Positions 50,411 through 60,457 are shown, counted from the stretch's first letter. The stretch is DNA of 64,000 nt from Actinomadura sp. K4S16 (GCF_008327685.1 NZ_BDDE01000015.1:496001-560000), one strand, 5' to 3'. Translations and numbers: made by a program. The notes: generated by a model from the sequence alone, not told the origin.

Positions 50411-51481
50411 TCAGCGGAGCGGCTCCGTCGTCCACCGCGCGGGGTCGGTGCCGAGCGGCGTCGTCCGTCGGTAGAGGCCCGTCACGCCGCCTCCGGCCTG
50501 GAGGCGGCGCAGCGGCTCCCCGGTCGCGTTGATCTCGATGTCGAAGCCGCGCACTCCGTAGACCCTGAGGATCTGCGACTTCGCCGGGGGCACCAGGCCG
50601 ACATTCGGCCCGGGGTTCGGCCCGGTGTGCGGCAGCCGCGTGTCGAACGCCGGATGCCCGTCGACGGTGGTGTTGGGCTGGAACACCCCGCCCCTCCGCG
50701 CAGCGGCCGGCTGCAGCGAGATGAGCAGGTCGCCGTCCCGTCCGGGGACGGCGAGCGAGATCATGACCTCCGCGGGGGCGGCGACCCAGGTCCTCGTGGC
50801 CCTGAGCCCGTCCGGGAGCCCGGTGACGCGCACGGGGAACGCCGCCGGGCGGTCGCCGCCGAACCTCACCCCCGCCGCGATGCGCTGGACGGTCACCGGG
50901 TCGGCGACGGCGCGGTCGTTGACCGTCAGCACGGCCCAGCTCTTCGGCCGGTACTCCCACCGGAACTCGGCCGGCACCTGGTCCGACCCCGGCCCGCCGG
51001 GCTTGATCGACCAGTAGGCGGGCCGCCCGCCGACCGGCGCGGCCTTCGTCAGGTGCCCCTTCCCGCCTCCCGGCAGCAGCGGCACGCCCGGCGAGACCCC
51101 GGGCGGGCCCACGCTCACCTCGATGGCCGTGCTGCCCGGCCCGCGCCCGGCCGACACCGTGAACACCGTCCCCCGCTGGGCGTCCTGCGCCACCCGCGTC
51201 CGCGCGTAGCCGGGGGGCAGCCACCCGAACGCGGCCTTCTCGATCAGCGGGCTCGGAAACCTGGCCGGCCCGGCCACCGCGCTCGGACGCTCCGCCGAGG
51301 ACGAGGGGAGCACCGTGATCCCGGCGACGCCCGCCGCGACCCCCGCGGCGACGGCCGCGACGGCGGCCCGCCTCGTCCGCCGGATCCGCCGCGCCCGCGC
51401 CACCGCCGCCGCGACGTCCACGGCCGAGACGGGGGCGGGGGCGTCGGCGAGGCGCTCCAGCCTCTCCTTGAGGTCGTTCAT
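50411..51481 (-). CDS. Membrane-anchored partner of the ECF sigma factor, putative anti-sigma factor
   Basis: 356 aa. Short cytoplasmic N-terminus (NDLKERLERLADAPAPVSAV), one membrane helix at about 37-60 (RAAVAAVAAGVAAGVAGITV), and an extracytoplasmic domain (about 65-356) with no known fold. Its start overlaps the sigma factor stop (ATGA). This gene pair is the typical arrangement for SigE-family ECF factors and membrane anti-sigma factors, although no zinc motif (HxxxCxxC) is seen. Confidence 0.7.
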   Translation of the reverse strand: MNDLKERLERLADAPAPVSAVDVAAAVARARRIRRTRRAAVAAVAAGVAAGVAGITVLPSSSAERPSAVAGPARFPSPLIEKAAFGWLPPGYARTRVAQDAQRGTVFTVSAGRGPGSTAIEVSVGPPGVSPGVPLLPGGGKGHLTKAAPVGGRPAYWSIKPGGPGSDQVPAEFRWEYRPKSWAVLTVNDRAVADPVTVQRIAAGVRFGGDRPAAFPVRVTGLPDGLRATRTWVAAPAEVMISLAVPGRDGDLLISLQPAAARRGGVFQPNTTVDGHPAFDTRLPHTGPNPGPNVGLVPPAKSQILRVYGVRGFDIEINATGEPLRRLQAGGGVTGLYRRTTPLGTDPARWTTEPLR

Positions 51482-52041
51482 GCCAGCTTCTCCCCTTCCG
51501 CGAGATCCCGTGCCGGCTCCAGCGCGCGCCGCAGCGCGTCCAGCCCCCGCGCGGTCTGGCTCTTCACCGTCCCGGCCGAGCAGTCCAGGACGTCGGCGGC
51601 CTGCTCGATCGACAGGTCGCAGTAGAACCGCAGCACCACGGCGGCCCGCTGCCTCGGCGGCAGGGCCGCCAGCGCCGCCCGCAGGTCGATCCGGCCCGCG
51701 TGGTCGGCGGACTCGGCGGCCTCCTCCGGCATCCGCTCGACGATCCGGACCCGCTGCCGCCACCCGCCCCGCTGCTCGGCGAGGAACACCCTGACCAGCA
51801 CCGTCCGCGCGTACCCGTCGACGTTCTCGGCCGCCGACGCCTTCCGCCAGTGCAGGTACAGCCGCGTGATCGCGGACTGGACGAGGTCGTCCGCCCGGTG
51901 CCAGTCCTGGCACAGCAGGTACGCGACCCGCCGTAACCACGTCATCCGCGCCGTCACGTAGGCGGTGAACTCCTCGTCACGGCTCGCCGTCCGCGCGCTG
52001 CTCGACTGCTCCACATCCTCCTGATGCGCCGTCCCCCACAA
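51478..52041 (-). CDS. SigE-family ECF RNA polymerase sigma factor
   Basis: 187 aa. Region 2: EFTAYVTARMTWLRRVAYLL and DLVQSAITRLYLHWRKA; region 4: LPPRQRAAVVLRFYCDLSIEQ, CSAGTVKSQTARGLDAL. This matches the SigE-type (M-like) ECF group common in actinobacteria. Start uncertain: TTG at 52041 has GGAG 10 nt upstream; GTG at 52014 has AGGAGG too close (2 nt). The coupled downstream gene probably encodes its anti-sigma factor. Confidence 0.85.
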   Translation of the reverse strand: MWGTAHQEDVEQSSSARTASRDEEFTAYVTARMTWLRRVAYLLCQDWHRADDLVQSAITRLYLHWRKASAAENVDGYARTVLVRVFLAEQRGGWRQRVRIVERMPEEAAESADHAGRIDLRAALAALPPRQRAAVVLRFYCDLSIEQAADVLDCSAGTVKSQTARGLDALRRALEPARDLAEGEKLA

Positions 52042-52133
52042 AAGGTTGCATCTCCGACCGAATCACCTCTAATTGCCTCCCCGTCGCGGGCGGGGGCGGG
52101 TTTCCCACCCCGGTCACGGGAAATCCCGACCCC

Positions 52134-54095
52134 ATGAGCCAGCGAACCCAAGAGCACGTCGACGAGCGGACGGCCCGCAAGGTGGCCGAGGAGGCACGCG
52201 AGACCGAATGGCGGCTGCCGAGCTTCGGCAGGCAGCTGTTCCTCGGCGGCCTCCGCCTCGATCTGATCCACCCGCATCCGCGCCCGTCCGGGGACCAGCG
52301 GGCGAAGGGCGAGGAGTTCCTCGCCCGGCTCGCGGAGTTCTGCGCCGCCGAGGTCGACCCGGCGCGGATCGAGCGGGAGGCGCGCATCCCGGACGAGGTC
52401 GTGCGGGGCCTGCGCGACCTCGGCGCGCTCGGCATGAAGATCCCGGAGAAGTACGGCGGGCTGGGGCTCAGCCAGCTCTACTACGGCCGCGCGCTGATGC
52501 TCGTCGGGTCGGTCAGCCCGGCGCTCGGCGCGCTGCTGTCGGCGCACCAGTCGATCGGCGTCCCGCAGCCGGTCAAGATGTTCGGCACGCGGGAGCAGAA
52601 GGACGCGTGGCTGCCGCGCTGCGCCAGGGAGGTCAGCGCGTTCCTGCTCACCGAGCCCGACGTCGGGTCCGACCCGGCGCGGCTGCGCGCCACCGCCGTG
52701 CCGGACGGGGACGACTACGTCCTCAACGGCGTCAAGCTGTGGACGACCAACGGCGTCGTGGCCGACCTCGTCGTGGTGATGGCGCGCGTCCCGAAGTCGG
52801 AGGGGCACCGCGGCGGCATCTCGGCGTTCATCGTGGACATGTCCGCCCCCGGCATCACCGTCGAGAACCGCAACGCGTTCATGGGGCTGCGCGGCATCGA
52901 GAACGGCGTCACCCGGTTCCACGACGTGCGGGTCCCGAAGGCGAACCTGATCGGCACGGAGGGCGCCGGCCTGAAGGTCGCGCTGACCACGCTCAACACC
53001 GGCCGGCTGTCGCTGCCCGCGATCTGCGCGGCGAGCGGCAAGTGGGCCGCCGGTATCGCCCGGCAGTGGTCGAAGGAGCGGGTGCAGTGGGGCCGGCCGG
53101 TCGGCGAGCACGAGGCCGTCGCCACCAAGATCGCGTTCATCGCGGCGACCGCCTACGCGATGGAGGCGGTGCTCGACCTGTCCGGCCAGCTCGCCGACGA
53201 CGAGCGCAACGACATCCGGATCGAGGCGGCCCTCGCCAAGCTGTGGTCGTCGGAGATGGCGTGCCGCGTGGCCGACGAGCTGGTGCAGCTGCGGGGCGGC
53301 CGCGGCTACGAGACGGCCGAGTCGCTCGCGGCGCGCGGCGAGCGCGGGGTGCCCGCCGAGCAGCTGCTCCGCGACCTGCGCATCAACCGGATCTTCGAGG
53401 GCTCCAGCGAGATCATGCATCTGCTGATCGCCCGCGAGGCCGTCGACGCGCACCTGTCGGTGGCCGGGGACATCATCGACCCGGACGCCTCCACCGGGGC
53501 GAAGGCGCGGGCCGCGGCGAAGGCGGGCGGGTTCTACGCGCGCTGGCTGCCGACGCTCGTCACCGGCGCCGGGCACCGCCCGAACGCCTACGCGGAGTTC
53601 GGCCCGCTGGCCCGGCACCTGCGGTACGTGGAGCGGGCGTCCCGCAAGCTGGCCCGCTCGATCTTCTACGCGGCCGGGCGCTGGCAGGGCGGCCTGGAGT
53701 ACCGGCAGGGGTTCCTCGGCCGGATGGTCGACATCGGCGCCGAGCTGTTCGCCATGAGCGCCGTCTGCGTCCGCGCCCACGCCGACGCTTCCGAGGAAGG
53801 GCCGCTCGCCAGTACGGGCGCGAACGGCGCGGGGGCCGCGACGGCGCCCGGGAAGTCCGCCCTGCTGCTCGCCGACGCGTTCTGCCGGCAGTCGCGCGTC
53901 CGCGTCGAGGAGCTGTTCGACGGGCTGTGGCGCAACACCGACGCGATGGACGTGAAGCTGGCGCGGGCCGTCCTCGCCGGCCACTTCGCCTGGGTGGAGG
54001 AAGGCGTCCTCGACCCGTCCATCCCGGGGCCGTGGATCGCGCCGTCCGAGCCCGGCCCGAGCGGTGAGGAGGACGTGCACCGGACCATCGGCTGA
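52134..54095 (+). CDS. Acyl-CoA dehydrogenase (very-long-chain type)
   Basis: 653 aa FAD enzyme, first step of beta-oxidation. N-terminal extension (1-60), ACAD core (60-430) with FLLTEPDVGSDPARLRATA (FAD site) and RGYETAESL; catalytic Glu region RIFEGSSEIMHLLIAREAVD. C-terminal ~200 residues form an extra helical domain as in VLCAD/ACAD9. No ribosome binding site is obvious. Only gene on this strand in the neighbourhood; beta-oxidation partners not adjacent. Confidence 0.88.
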   Translation: MSQRTQEHVDERTARKVAEEARETEWRLPSFGRQLFLGGLRLDLIHPHPRPSGDQRAKGEEFLARLAEFCAAEVDPARIEREARIPDEVVRGLRDLGALGMKIPEKYGGLGLSQLYYGRALMLVGSVSPALGALLSAHQSIGVPQPVKMFGTREQKDAWLPRCAREVSAFLLTEPDVGSDPARLRATAVPDGDDYVLNGVKLWTTNGVVADLVVVMARVPKSEGHRGGISAFIVDMSAPGITVENRNAFMGLRGIENGVTRFHDVRVPKANLIGTEGAGLKVALTTLNTGRLSLPAICAASGKWAAGIARQWSKERVQWGRPVGEHEAVATKIAFIAATAYAMEAVLDLSGQLADDERNDIRIEAALAKLWSSEMACRVADELVQLRGGRGYETAESLAARGERGVPAEQLLRDLRINRIFEGSSEIMHLLIAREAVDAHLSVAGDIIDPDASTGAKARAAAKAGGFYARWLPTLVTGAGHRPNAYAEFGPLARHLRYVERASRKLARSIFYAAGRWQGGLEYRQGFLGRMVDIGAELFAMSAVCVRAHADASEEGPLASTGANGAGAATAPGKSALLLADAFCRQSRVRVEELFDGLWRNTDAMDVKLARAVLAGHFAWVEEGVLDPSIPGPWIAPSEPGPSGEEDVHRTIG

Positions 54096-54266
54096 CCCGG
54101 CGGGCGGGTCGCGGGAGGGCGTCCCGCCGTCGCGGGGGCGTCCGGCATCGGGGCGGGGATAGACTGACCCGACCTTCGCGCCAGAGATCGAACCGTCCCG
54201 GGAGGACAGGGGAACGGTCCCGCGAACGAGAAGCCGAACGCCAACGCACCCAGCGAGCGGGAAGTA

Positions 54267-55088
54267 ATGCAGCCATCCGGTCAGAAGAAGTCCATCGCAG
54301 GCACCCTCCTCAACCTCGTCGGCAGCGGCCCGAAGAAGGCCGGGCCGGCCGCCGGGCCCGCCCCTGACGGGGACGTCGTCCAGCCCGCCGCCGGTGAGGG
54401 CGCGCTGGAGAACCATCTGGGCGGGGACGAGGCCCGCAACTACCGCCAGTACGAGTACGAGACCGTCGCCCCGCACGTCGGCCGCTCCATGCTGGAGGTC
54501 GGCTCCGGCCTCGGGCACTTCTCCGAGCAGTTCGCCGGGCGCCTCGACTACCTCGTCGTCAGCGACAACGACCCCTACTGCGTCGGCGAGCTGCGCAAGC
54601 GCCACGAGGGCAACGACGACGTCGAGGTCATCGACCTGGCGCTGCCCGCCGACATCAAGATCCGGCGCAAGGTCGACACCGTCGTGATGATGAACGTCCT
54701 GGAGCACATCAAGGACGACGTCCAGGCGCTGCGCGACCTCGCCGCCGTGACCGAGCCCGGCGGCCGCATCGTCATCTGGGTGCCCGGCTACATGCAGCTC
54801 TACGGCGACTTCGACCGCAAGGTCGGGCACGTCACCCGGTACACGCCGGCGACGCTGGAGGCGTCGGTCCGCGAGGCCGGGCTGGTCCCCGAGGTGCTCA
54901 AGCCGATCAACTTCCTGGGCGGGATCGCCTGGTGGTTCGCGGTCCGCCGCGGCGGCGCCGGCTACCCCGACCCGAAGCTCGTCAAGATCTACGACCGGAC
55001 GGTCGTACCGCTCACCCGCACGATCGAGCGCTTCGTCAAGCCTCCGTTCGGGCAGACGGTCTTCTGCGTCGCGCGGGTCCCGCGCTAG
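54267..55088 (+). CDS. Class I SAM-dependent methyltransferase
   Basis: 273 aa. SAM-binding motif I MLEVGSGLGHFSEQF (about residue 73), motif II region VSDNDPYCV, motif IV VMMNVLEHI. N-terminal ~45 residues are disordered (SGQKKSIAGTLLNLVGSGPK, Ala/Pro-rich). C-terminal region VTRYTPATLEASVREAGLVP matches lipid or sugar methyltransferases (UbiE/COQ5-like). GGAAG lies close before the ATG. Substrate unknown; some homologues act in glycan pathways. Confidence 0.8.
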   Translation: MQPSGQKKSIAGTLLNLVGSGPKKAGPAAGPAPDGDVVQPAAGEGALENHLGGDEARNYRQYEYETVAPHVGRSMLEVGSGLGHFSEQFAGRLDYLVVSDNDPYCVGELRKRHEGNDDVEVIDLALPADIKIRRKVDTVVMMNVLEHIKDDVQALRDLAAVTEPGGRIVIWVPGYMQLYGDFDRKVGHVTRYTPATLEASVREAGLVPEVLKPINFLGGIAWWFAVRRGGAGYPDPKLVKIYDRTVVPLTRTIERFVKPPFGQTVFCVARVPR

Positions 55089-55114
55089 CGCTCCGCGCCT
55101 CGCGCGCACGGGGA

Positions 55115-55169
55115 CGGGGACGGGGACGGGGACGGCTCACGAAAGCCGACCCGTCCCCGTCGTTATTTT
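55115..55169 (+). terminator. Intrinsic terminator of the methyltransferase gene
   Basis: GGGGACGG-type repeats (GGGGAC run at 55109-55133) pair with CCGTCCCCGTC at about 55151-55162, followed by GTTATTTT. Confidence 0.7.
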
Positions 55170-55337
55170 CCTGGCGCGGACACGGTATGTCTCACTCCCC
55201 CTCCAGGCCCTGGACCGCAAGACTGTGCAGTGGCCGGACGGGGTCCCGGTCCGCCTCTCCGGGCGGAGAAGCACCGCCTGCTTCCGCGGGCCGCGGCCCC
55301 GAAGGGCCAGCCACGAAATTCCCGTGTGGTCCGACGG

Positions 55338-55379
55338 TTCGCGGTGGGGAATCCGGGAGGGGAGGTTCCCCACCGTGAA
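55338..55379 (-). terminator. Hairpin downstream of the LAL regulator gene
   Basis: TTCGCGGTGGGGAA pairs with TTCCCCACCGTGAA (one mismatch), located 18 bp after the LAL regulator stop on the minus strand. Confidence 0.55.
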
Positions 55380-55396
55380 TCAGCCGAGCGCGCGGC

Positions 55397-58285
55397 TCAG
55401 GCGCCGACCTTCGGGGTGGCGAACAGGGCCAGCCGATGCGCGGTCGCGGCGGCCTCGCCGCGGCTCGCCACCTCCAGCTTGCCGAGGATGTTCGACACGT
55501 GGACGCTGGCCGTCTTCACCGAGATGAACAGCTCCTCGGCGATGTCGCGGTTGCTGCGGCCCTCGGCGACCAGGCGCAGCACCTCGAACTCGCGGGGCGT
55601 CAGCCCGAGCGGCGCCGAGGCGTCGCCGCGGCGCGGCATCCGGGTGCGGCGCCGCAGGTCGGCGATCCCCTCCGCGAGCGGCCGGGCGCCCAGCCCGTCC
55701 GCGAGTTCGGCGGCGGTCTGCAGCGCCGCCGTGGCGGCCTCGTGGTCGCCGGCCGCGAGCGCGGCCTCCGCCGCGCGGGACAGGGCCCGCGCCCGGTAGT
55801 ACGGGTTGGCGAGCGCCTCCCACGCCGCGGCGGCCTCCTCCCAGGCGGCCCGGTCGAGGATGCCCCGCGCCCGGGCCAGCTCGGCGGCGAACGTGCGGCA
55901 GTGCGCGTGCTGGAGCGGACCGCTCGCCCCGAGGCCGGCGGCGCGCTTCTCGAGCCGGCGCAGGCGGTCCTCGGCGGCGTCGCCGAGTTCGCCGCAGGCC
56001 GCCGCCCCGACGACGAGCGCCGGCCACGCGTAGCGGGCGTCGTCGGGCAGGCCGACGAGTTCGAGGACGGGATCCAGCGTGTCCAGCGCGGCCTCGGCGC
56101 GCCCCTCGGCGAGCGCGATGCTCGCGTCCAGCCAGAGGGTGCTGAAGTAGTCCTGCGTCTTGCGCCACTTCAGCCTGAGCTTCATGATCTCGCGCGACTG
56201 CGCGAGCCGCTCCTTGGCCGTCGCGAGGTCGCCGCGCACCAGTGCCACCCAGCCGGACAGGACGAGCAGCGAGGTGCGCGTCGTGATGGCCGGGTCCTGC
56301 TCCATGGCGTGGTTCATGACGGCCATGGCCTCGTCCCACCGGCCGAGTGAGACCAGCGGCTCCGCCTGGTTGATGGACAGGAACGTTCCCTGGGTGCGGG
56401 CCACGCCGTGCTCGCGGGCCAGTTCCGTGCCGCGCCCGGCGATGGCGGCGGCCTCCTCGTGCCGTCCGACGCCCTCCAGGAAGTGCGACTGGATCACGTA
56501 GTAGCGGAGCAGCACCTGGAAGTCGCCGCTGCGCTCGGCGGTCTCCCTGATCACGGTGAGGCGCCCCTCGTCCTCGTAGTCGGTGTGGGCGCAGAACAGC
56601 GTGATCAGCGCCTCGCTCTCCGCGACGGGGTCGCCGAGGGCGCGCGCGATGGCCAGCGACTCCAGTGCAGATTCGCGGGCCTCGTCCATGGAGGTGGTGA
56701 TGCGCACGTAGTTGCCCAGCGTGGACAGCGCCCGGGCGCGCAGGATGCTCGGCGGTTCGACCGGCAGAGCCTCCACGGCGGCGCGCAGGTCTTCGACGAA
56801 CCCCGGGCGCGCCACCTGGTACCGCATGCGGCCGCGCTGTTCGAGCAGCGCCGCCCAGCGGGCGGTGTCGCGCTCGCCGTCGGCGGCCTCGACCTCCTTC
56901 AGCGCGGCGGTGACGAGCTTGATGCCGCGGTCGTACTCCCCGGCGCGCTCGGCGGCGTTCGCCGCGCTCTCCAGGACCGTGATGTGGTCGGCGCCGATGC
57001 GCTCGGCCGCGTCGGGGACCTTGTCCCAGAGCTGCAGGACGCGTTCGAGCATCGCCAGGCACTCGGCGTAGGCGACCGCCTTGCGGGCCTCGCCCGCGGC
57101 GCGCCAGGACGCGACCAGCGCCCACGTGCTGTCGTGGGCCTGCGTCCAGTGGTAGCTCAGCTCGACCCAGAGCCGCCCGGCCGGGACGAGCCCGGGCTCC
57201 TTCTCCAGGGCCTCGGCGTAGCGGGTGTGGAGGCGCGTGTACTCGCCCGGCAGCAGGTCGTCGTGGACGGCCTCGCGGATCAGGGCGTGCCGGAACGCAT
57301 AGCCGTCGCCGTCCACCACCAGGACGTTCGCGGCGACGGCGGGCCGCAGGACGCGGGTCAGCGCGGCGTCGTCGAGCCCGGACACGACGGCCAGGAGGGC
57401 GTGCTCGATGCGGGTGCTGCCGCCGCTGGCGTCGCGCAGCACCTCCTGCGTCTCCTCCGGGAGCCGCTGGACGCCGGCCAGCAGCAGGTCGCGCAGCGAC
57501 TCCGGCAGCTCGCACGCCAGCGTGCCGTCGTCGTCGAGCAGCGCCTCGATGAACAGCGGGTTGCCCTCGCTGCGGGCCTCGATGCGCTCGACGAGGCCGG
57601 GCGGCGGCGTCTGGCCGAGCAGCTCGGTGACGAGCGCGGCGACGTCGGGGCGGGCCAGCCGGCCGAGCTCCACCCGGCGGACGCGTTCGAGGCGCTCCAG
57701 CCCGGCGAGCAGCGTGCGCAGCGGATGGGTGCGGTGCAGCTCGTCCGACCGGTACGTCATGACGATCAGCAGCGGCGCCGTGCCGAGGTTGCGGATCAGG
57801 AAGGCCAGCAGGTCGCGGGTGGAGCGGTCGGCCCAGTGGGCGTCCTCGATGACCAGCACGACGGGGCCGCGCTCGGCGAGCCGCTCCAGCAGCGCCAGCA
57901 CGACCTCGAACAGCCGGGCGCGCTCCTCGCCGGACGCGGAGTCGCTCTCCGGCTCGCCGAACTCGGGCAGCAGCCGGGCGAGCGCGCCGGTGTCGCCGCG
58001 CGGGACGAGCCCGGCGACGCCGTCGATGCCGATGTCGCGGACGAGCCCGCGCAGAACGGTGGTGAACGGTGCGAAGGGCAGGCCGTCGGAGCCGAGCTCC
58101 AGGCAGCCGCCGACCAGCGTCCTGGCGTCGGCCTCCCGGGCGAACTCCCTGATCAGGCGGGTCTTGCCGAGCCCGGCGTCACCGCCGAGGAGCACGGCGC
58201 CCGGCGCGGCGGACAGGGCGTCCCGCAGCCGCCGCAGCTCGGCCGATCTGCCGATCAGGACGGAACTCATCGCGCGCGCGTTCAC
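55397..58285 (-). CDS. LuxR-family large ATP-binding regulator (LAL)
   Basis: 962 aa. N-terminal AAA domain with Walker A GGDAGLGKTRL near residue 34, Walker B VVLVIEDAHWADR near 144. Middle: TPR-like helical repeats (about 330-880). C-terminal LuxR HTH (about 893-950): LTPREFEVLRLVAEGRSNRD, SVKTASVHVSNILGKL. LAL proteins activate target operons, often in carbohydrate or secondary metabolism. Start GTG 58285 has no ribosome binding site; ATG at 58270 is an alternative. Isolated gene; target not evident. Confidence 0.88.
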   Translation of the reverse strand: MNARAMSSVLIGRSAELRRLRDALSAAPGAVLLGGDAGLGKTRLIREFAREADARTLVGGCLELGSDGLPFAPFTTVLRGLVRDIGIDGVAGLVPRGDTGALARLLPEFGEPESDSASGEERARLFEVVLALLERLAERGPVVLVIEDAHWADRSTRDLLAFLIRNLGTAPLLIVMTYRSDELHRTHPLRTLLAGLERLERVRRVELGRLARPDVAALVTELLGQTPPPGLVERIEARSEGNPLFIEALLDDDGTLACELPESLRDLLLAGVQRLPEETQEVLRDASGGSTRIEHALLAVVSGLDDAALTRVLRPAVAANVLVVDGDGYAFRHALIREAVHDDLLPGEYTRLHTRYAEALEKEPGLVPAGRLWVELSYHWTQAHDSTWALVASWRAAGEARKAVAYAECLAMLERVLQLWDKVPDAAERIGADHITVLESAANAAERAGEYDRGIKLVTAALKEVEAADGERDTARWAALLEQRGRMRYQVARPGFVEDLRAAVEALPVEPPSILRARALSTLGNYVRITTSMDEARESALESLAIARALGDPVAESEALITLFCAHTDYEDEGRLTVIRETAERSGDFQVLLRYYVIQSHFLEGVGRHEEAAAIAGRGTELAREHGVARTQGTFLSINQAEPLVSLGRWDEAMAVMNHAMEQDPAITTRTSLLVLSGWVALVRGDLATAKERLAQSREIMKLRLKWRKTQDYFSTLWLDASIALAEGRAEAALDTLDPVLELVGLPDDARYAWPALVVGAAACGELGDAAEDRLRRLEKRAAGLGASGPLQHAHCRTFAAELARARGILDRAAWEEAAAAWEALANPYYRARALSRAAEAALAAGDHEAATAALQTAAELADGLGARPLAEGIADLRRRTRMPRRGDASAPLGLTPREFEVLRLVAEGRSNRDIAEELFISVKTASVHVSNILGKLEVASRGEAAATAHRLALFATPKVGA

Positions 58286-58327
58286 GTACCAAGCATGCCA
58301 AACAGATCGGACAATCCCACCTGTATA

Positions 58328-59359
58328 TCACTCCGTGAGACGCCACATCTGGCCCCGGTGCTCGTCCAGCTCCGGGGCCGCTCCCCCCGCCAGGGGCGGA
58401 TGGACGGCCGTCCGCACCGGCCCCTCGTCCTGGACCCCGCGCGACCGGAAGTGATCGAGTTCGAGCATCTCGGCGCGGGACAGCAACGGCGCCACCGGAG
58501 CCCCCGCCTCCGTGAGGCGCTCGATGGCCTCCGCCCGGGTGAGCCCCGCGACCGCGGCGGCGACCGCGCCGTCCAGCTCGCCGATCCGCTGGAGCCGCTC
58601 GGCGAACGGGACGCCGGCGTGCTCGCCGATGCCGAGCGCGCGGCAGGTCGCGGCCCAGAGCCGCTCCTCCGACACGACCCCCAGGGTGATCTTCTGGCCG
58701 TCCTTCGTGGGGTAGACGCCGTACCCGGGCACCGGCCCGACCCCCGATCGCCGCGTCGCGGCCGGGACGGTGCCCACCCAGTGCGCGAGGACGTCCGCCA
58801 TCCCGAGGTCGATGCGGTCGCCGACCCCGGTGGCGCGGGCCTTGAGGCAGGCGGCGGTGATCGCGAACGCGGCCATCGTCGCGGCGGCCATGTCCGCGAG
58901 GGGCAGCTCGTCGGCCTCCGGGGAGACCGCGTCGGGCGGCAGCGCCGCCGCGTAGGCGCGGTAGTTGACGTCGTGCCCGGGGACGTCCGCGAGCGGCCCC
59001 TCGGCCCCGTACCCGGAGATCGAGCAGTAGACGAGCCGCGGGTTGAGCTCCCTCAGCGTCCCGTGGCCCACGCCGAGCCGCTCGGCCACGCCGGGACGGA
59101 ACCCCTCGACGAAGACCTCGGCGTCACCGGCCAGCTCCTTGAGCGCGGCGAGCCCGTCCGCGGACTTCAGGTCGAGCACGATGCCGCGCTTGTGCCGGTT
59201 GAGGACGTCGAAGTGGTCGCGGAACATCCGCATCGGCTCCCCGCCGGGCGGCTCCACCTTGATCACGTCCGCGCCGAGCTGGGCGAGCAGCTGCGTGGCG
59301 TAGGGACCGGGCCGCCACATCGTCAGGTCGAGGACGCGCAGTCCGTCCAACGGCGCCAT
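58328..59359 (-). CDS. CaiB/BaiF family CoA transferase
   Basis: 343 aa family III CoA transferase. N-terminal LDGLRVLDLTMWRPGPYATQ, VIKVEPPGGEPMR, KRGIVLDLKS and central YCSISGYGAEGPLADVPGHD are typical, with the catalytic Asp in LPLADMAAATMA. The substrate may be a branched or aromatic acyl-CoA; alpha-methylacyl-CoA racemase relatives look similar. GAGAGGAG precedes ATG 59359. Not next to the acyl-CoA dehydrogenase, but within 5 kb of it and 3 kb of an acyl-CoA synthetase. Confidence 0.85.
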   Translation of the reverse strand: MAPLDGLRVLDLTMWRPGPYATQLLAQLGADVIKVEPPGGEPMRMFRDHFDVLNRHKRGIVLDLKSADGLAALKELAGDAEVFVEGFRPGVAERLGVGHGTLRELNPRLVYCSISGYGAEGPLADVPGHDVNYRAYAAALPPDAVSPEADELPLADMAAATMAAFAITAACLKARATGVGDRIDLGMADVLAHWVGTVPAATRRSGVGPVPGYGVYPTKDGQKITLGVVSEERLWAATCRALGIGEHAGVPFAERLQRIGELDGAVAAAVAGLTRAEAIERLTEAGAPVAPLLSRAEMLELDHFRSRGVQDEGPVRTAVHPPLAGGAAPELDEHRGQMWRLTE

Positions 59360-59537
59360 GGGGGGCTCCTCTCGGGTCGCCCGCCTCACGGTGCCCGCCC
59401 GCCCCCGCGCCGTCAACGGGAGTCTCGGAGGGTGGCCGTGGTCCCCCGATGTCCACGGCCACCGGACAGTCAGACGTCCGGCACCCCGTCGGAGTTCGCG
59501 CTCCGCCGAGAAAATTCGATCAAGGTGTCCCGGCCCG

Positions 59538-60275
59538 CTACTTCGCGGACGGGCGGCCCGCGATGAGGTCGCTCAGCCAGTCCCCGAAGCGCTGGACGGG
59601 CAGCCGGTACCGGCGTTCCCGGATCCGCGCCCGCCGCTCCTTTCGGGACCCCTCGGCGTAGCGGCGCCGGGCCCACGGCGAGTCCGGCCGGGCCAGCCGG
59701 ACGGCCCCGATGATCGCGACCAGGCCGATGAACAGGCCGATGACGCCCGTCCAGACCTTGCCCTTGAGCAGCGCGATCAGCGCGACGCACAGGTTGAACA
59801 GCAGGACGCCCACGATCCCCCACACCCCGTCCCCGGCGGCGTCGTTCGCGCCCAGGGGCCGCAGGCCCAGCAGCATCAAGCCGCACAGCGCGACCGTGAT
59901 GAAGACGACCTCGACCGACAGCCGGCCCTGCTCGCTCCAGTAGACGTCCTGGAGGTGCAGCACCAGCGCGAACTCGTCCAGGACGAGCGCCGTGCCCGCC
60001 CCGAACACGCCCGCGGCGGCCGCCGCCAGTCCGGACGTGCCGTCCTGCACCGCCAGCCCGCCCACGCCGCCGACGCACATGAACACGAGCCCGAACACGA
60101 CGTGGTGGATGTGCTGCCCGCCGGGCGTCACGTTCCCGGGCCACCACCGCACCTGCCGCCGGATCATCCGCACGCTGAACCGGATGAACAGGAAGGCCAG
60201 GATGAACGCCACGAGGAAGCAGAACAGCCGGAGCCGCCCGGCGTCCGCGATCTCGCGCGTGAACCATGCCCCCAC
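59538..60275 (-). CDS. Integral membrane protein with a His-rich loop
   Basis: 245 aa with about six helices (start LRLFCFLVAFILAFLFIRFS). After helix 1 a loop contains GGQHIHHVVFG. The C-terminal ~45 residues are basic and cytoplasmic (RRRYAEGSRKERRARIRERR). The GQHIHH motif and arrangement suggest an uncharacterised actinobacterial membrane family; metal binding is possible. GTG start after AAAAGGGGCGG. Function unknown. Confidence 0.65.
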   Translation of the reverse strand: MGAWFTREIADAGRLRLFCFLVAFILAFLFIRFSVRMIRRQVRWWPGNVTPGGQHIHHVVFGLVFMCVGGVGGLAVQDGTSGLAAAAAGVFGAGTALVLDEFALVLHLQDVYWSEQGRLSVEVVFITVALCGLMLLGLRPLGANDAAGDGVWGIVGVLLFNLCVALIALLKGKVWTGVIGLFIGLVAIIGAVRLARPDSPWARRRYAEGSRKERRARIRERRYRLPVQRFGDWLSDLIAGRPSAK

Positions 60276-60457
60276 ACCGCCCCTTTTCCCCGAGGCGGGT
60301 AAAGCCCACCCCAACCCCGCCGAGACCCACCGCAATCGGACCCGCGCAGCCCGGGTGCGCCGTCCTCGACCACCACCCGCCGCGAGGCCGGGAGCCCGCC
60401 CGGCGAGGGGCGCGACGCGCGCCGTTCGGACGGGTTTCCTTGATCAAAAAGCCGGGG

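Larger units (their letters stand above)
55089..55396. other. Intergenic region with two terminators
   Basis: 308 bp without a gene between convergent genes. It contains a GGGGAC tandem hexamer run (55109-55133) and two hairpins listed separately; the middle (about 55180-55330) shows no feature I can name. Confidence 0.6.

Noticed and set aside
52041..55109. Long minus-strand frame opposite the acyl-CoA dehydrogenase and methyltransferase genes
   Set aside because: Shadow frame that spans two real genes and the intergenic region; no family features.
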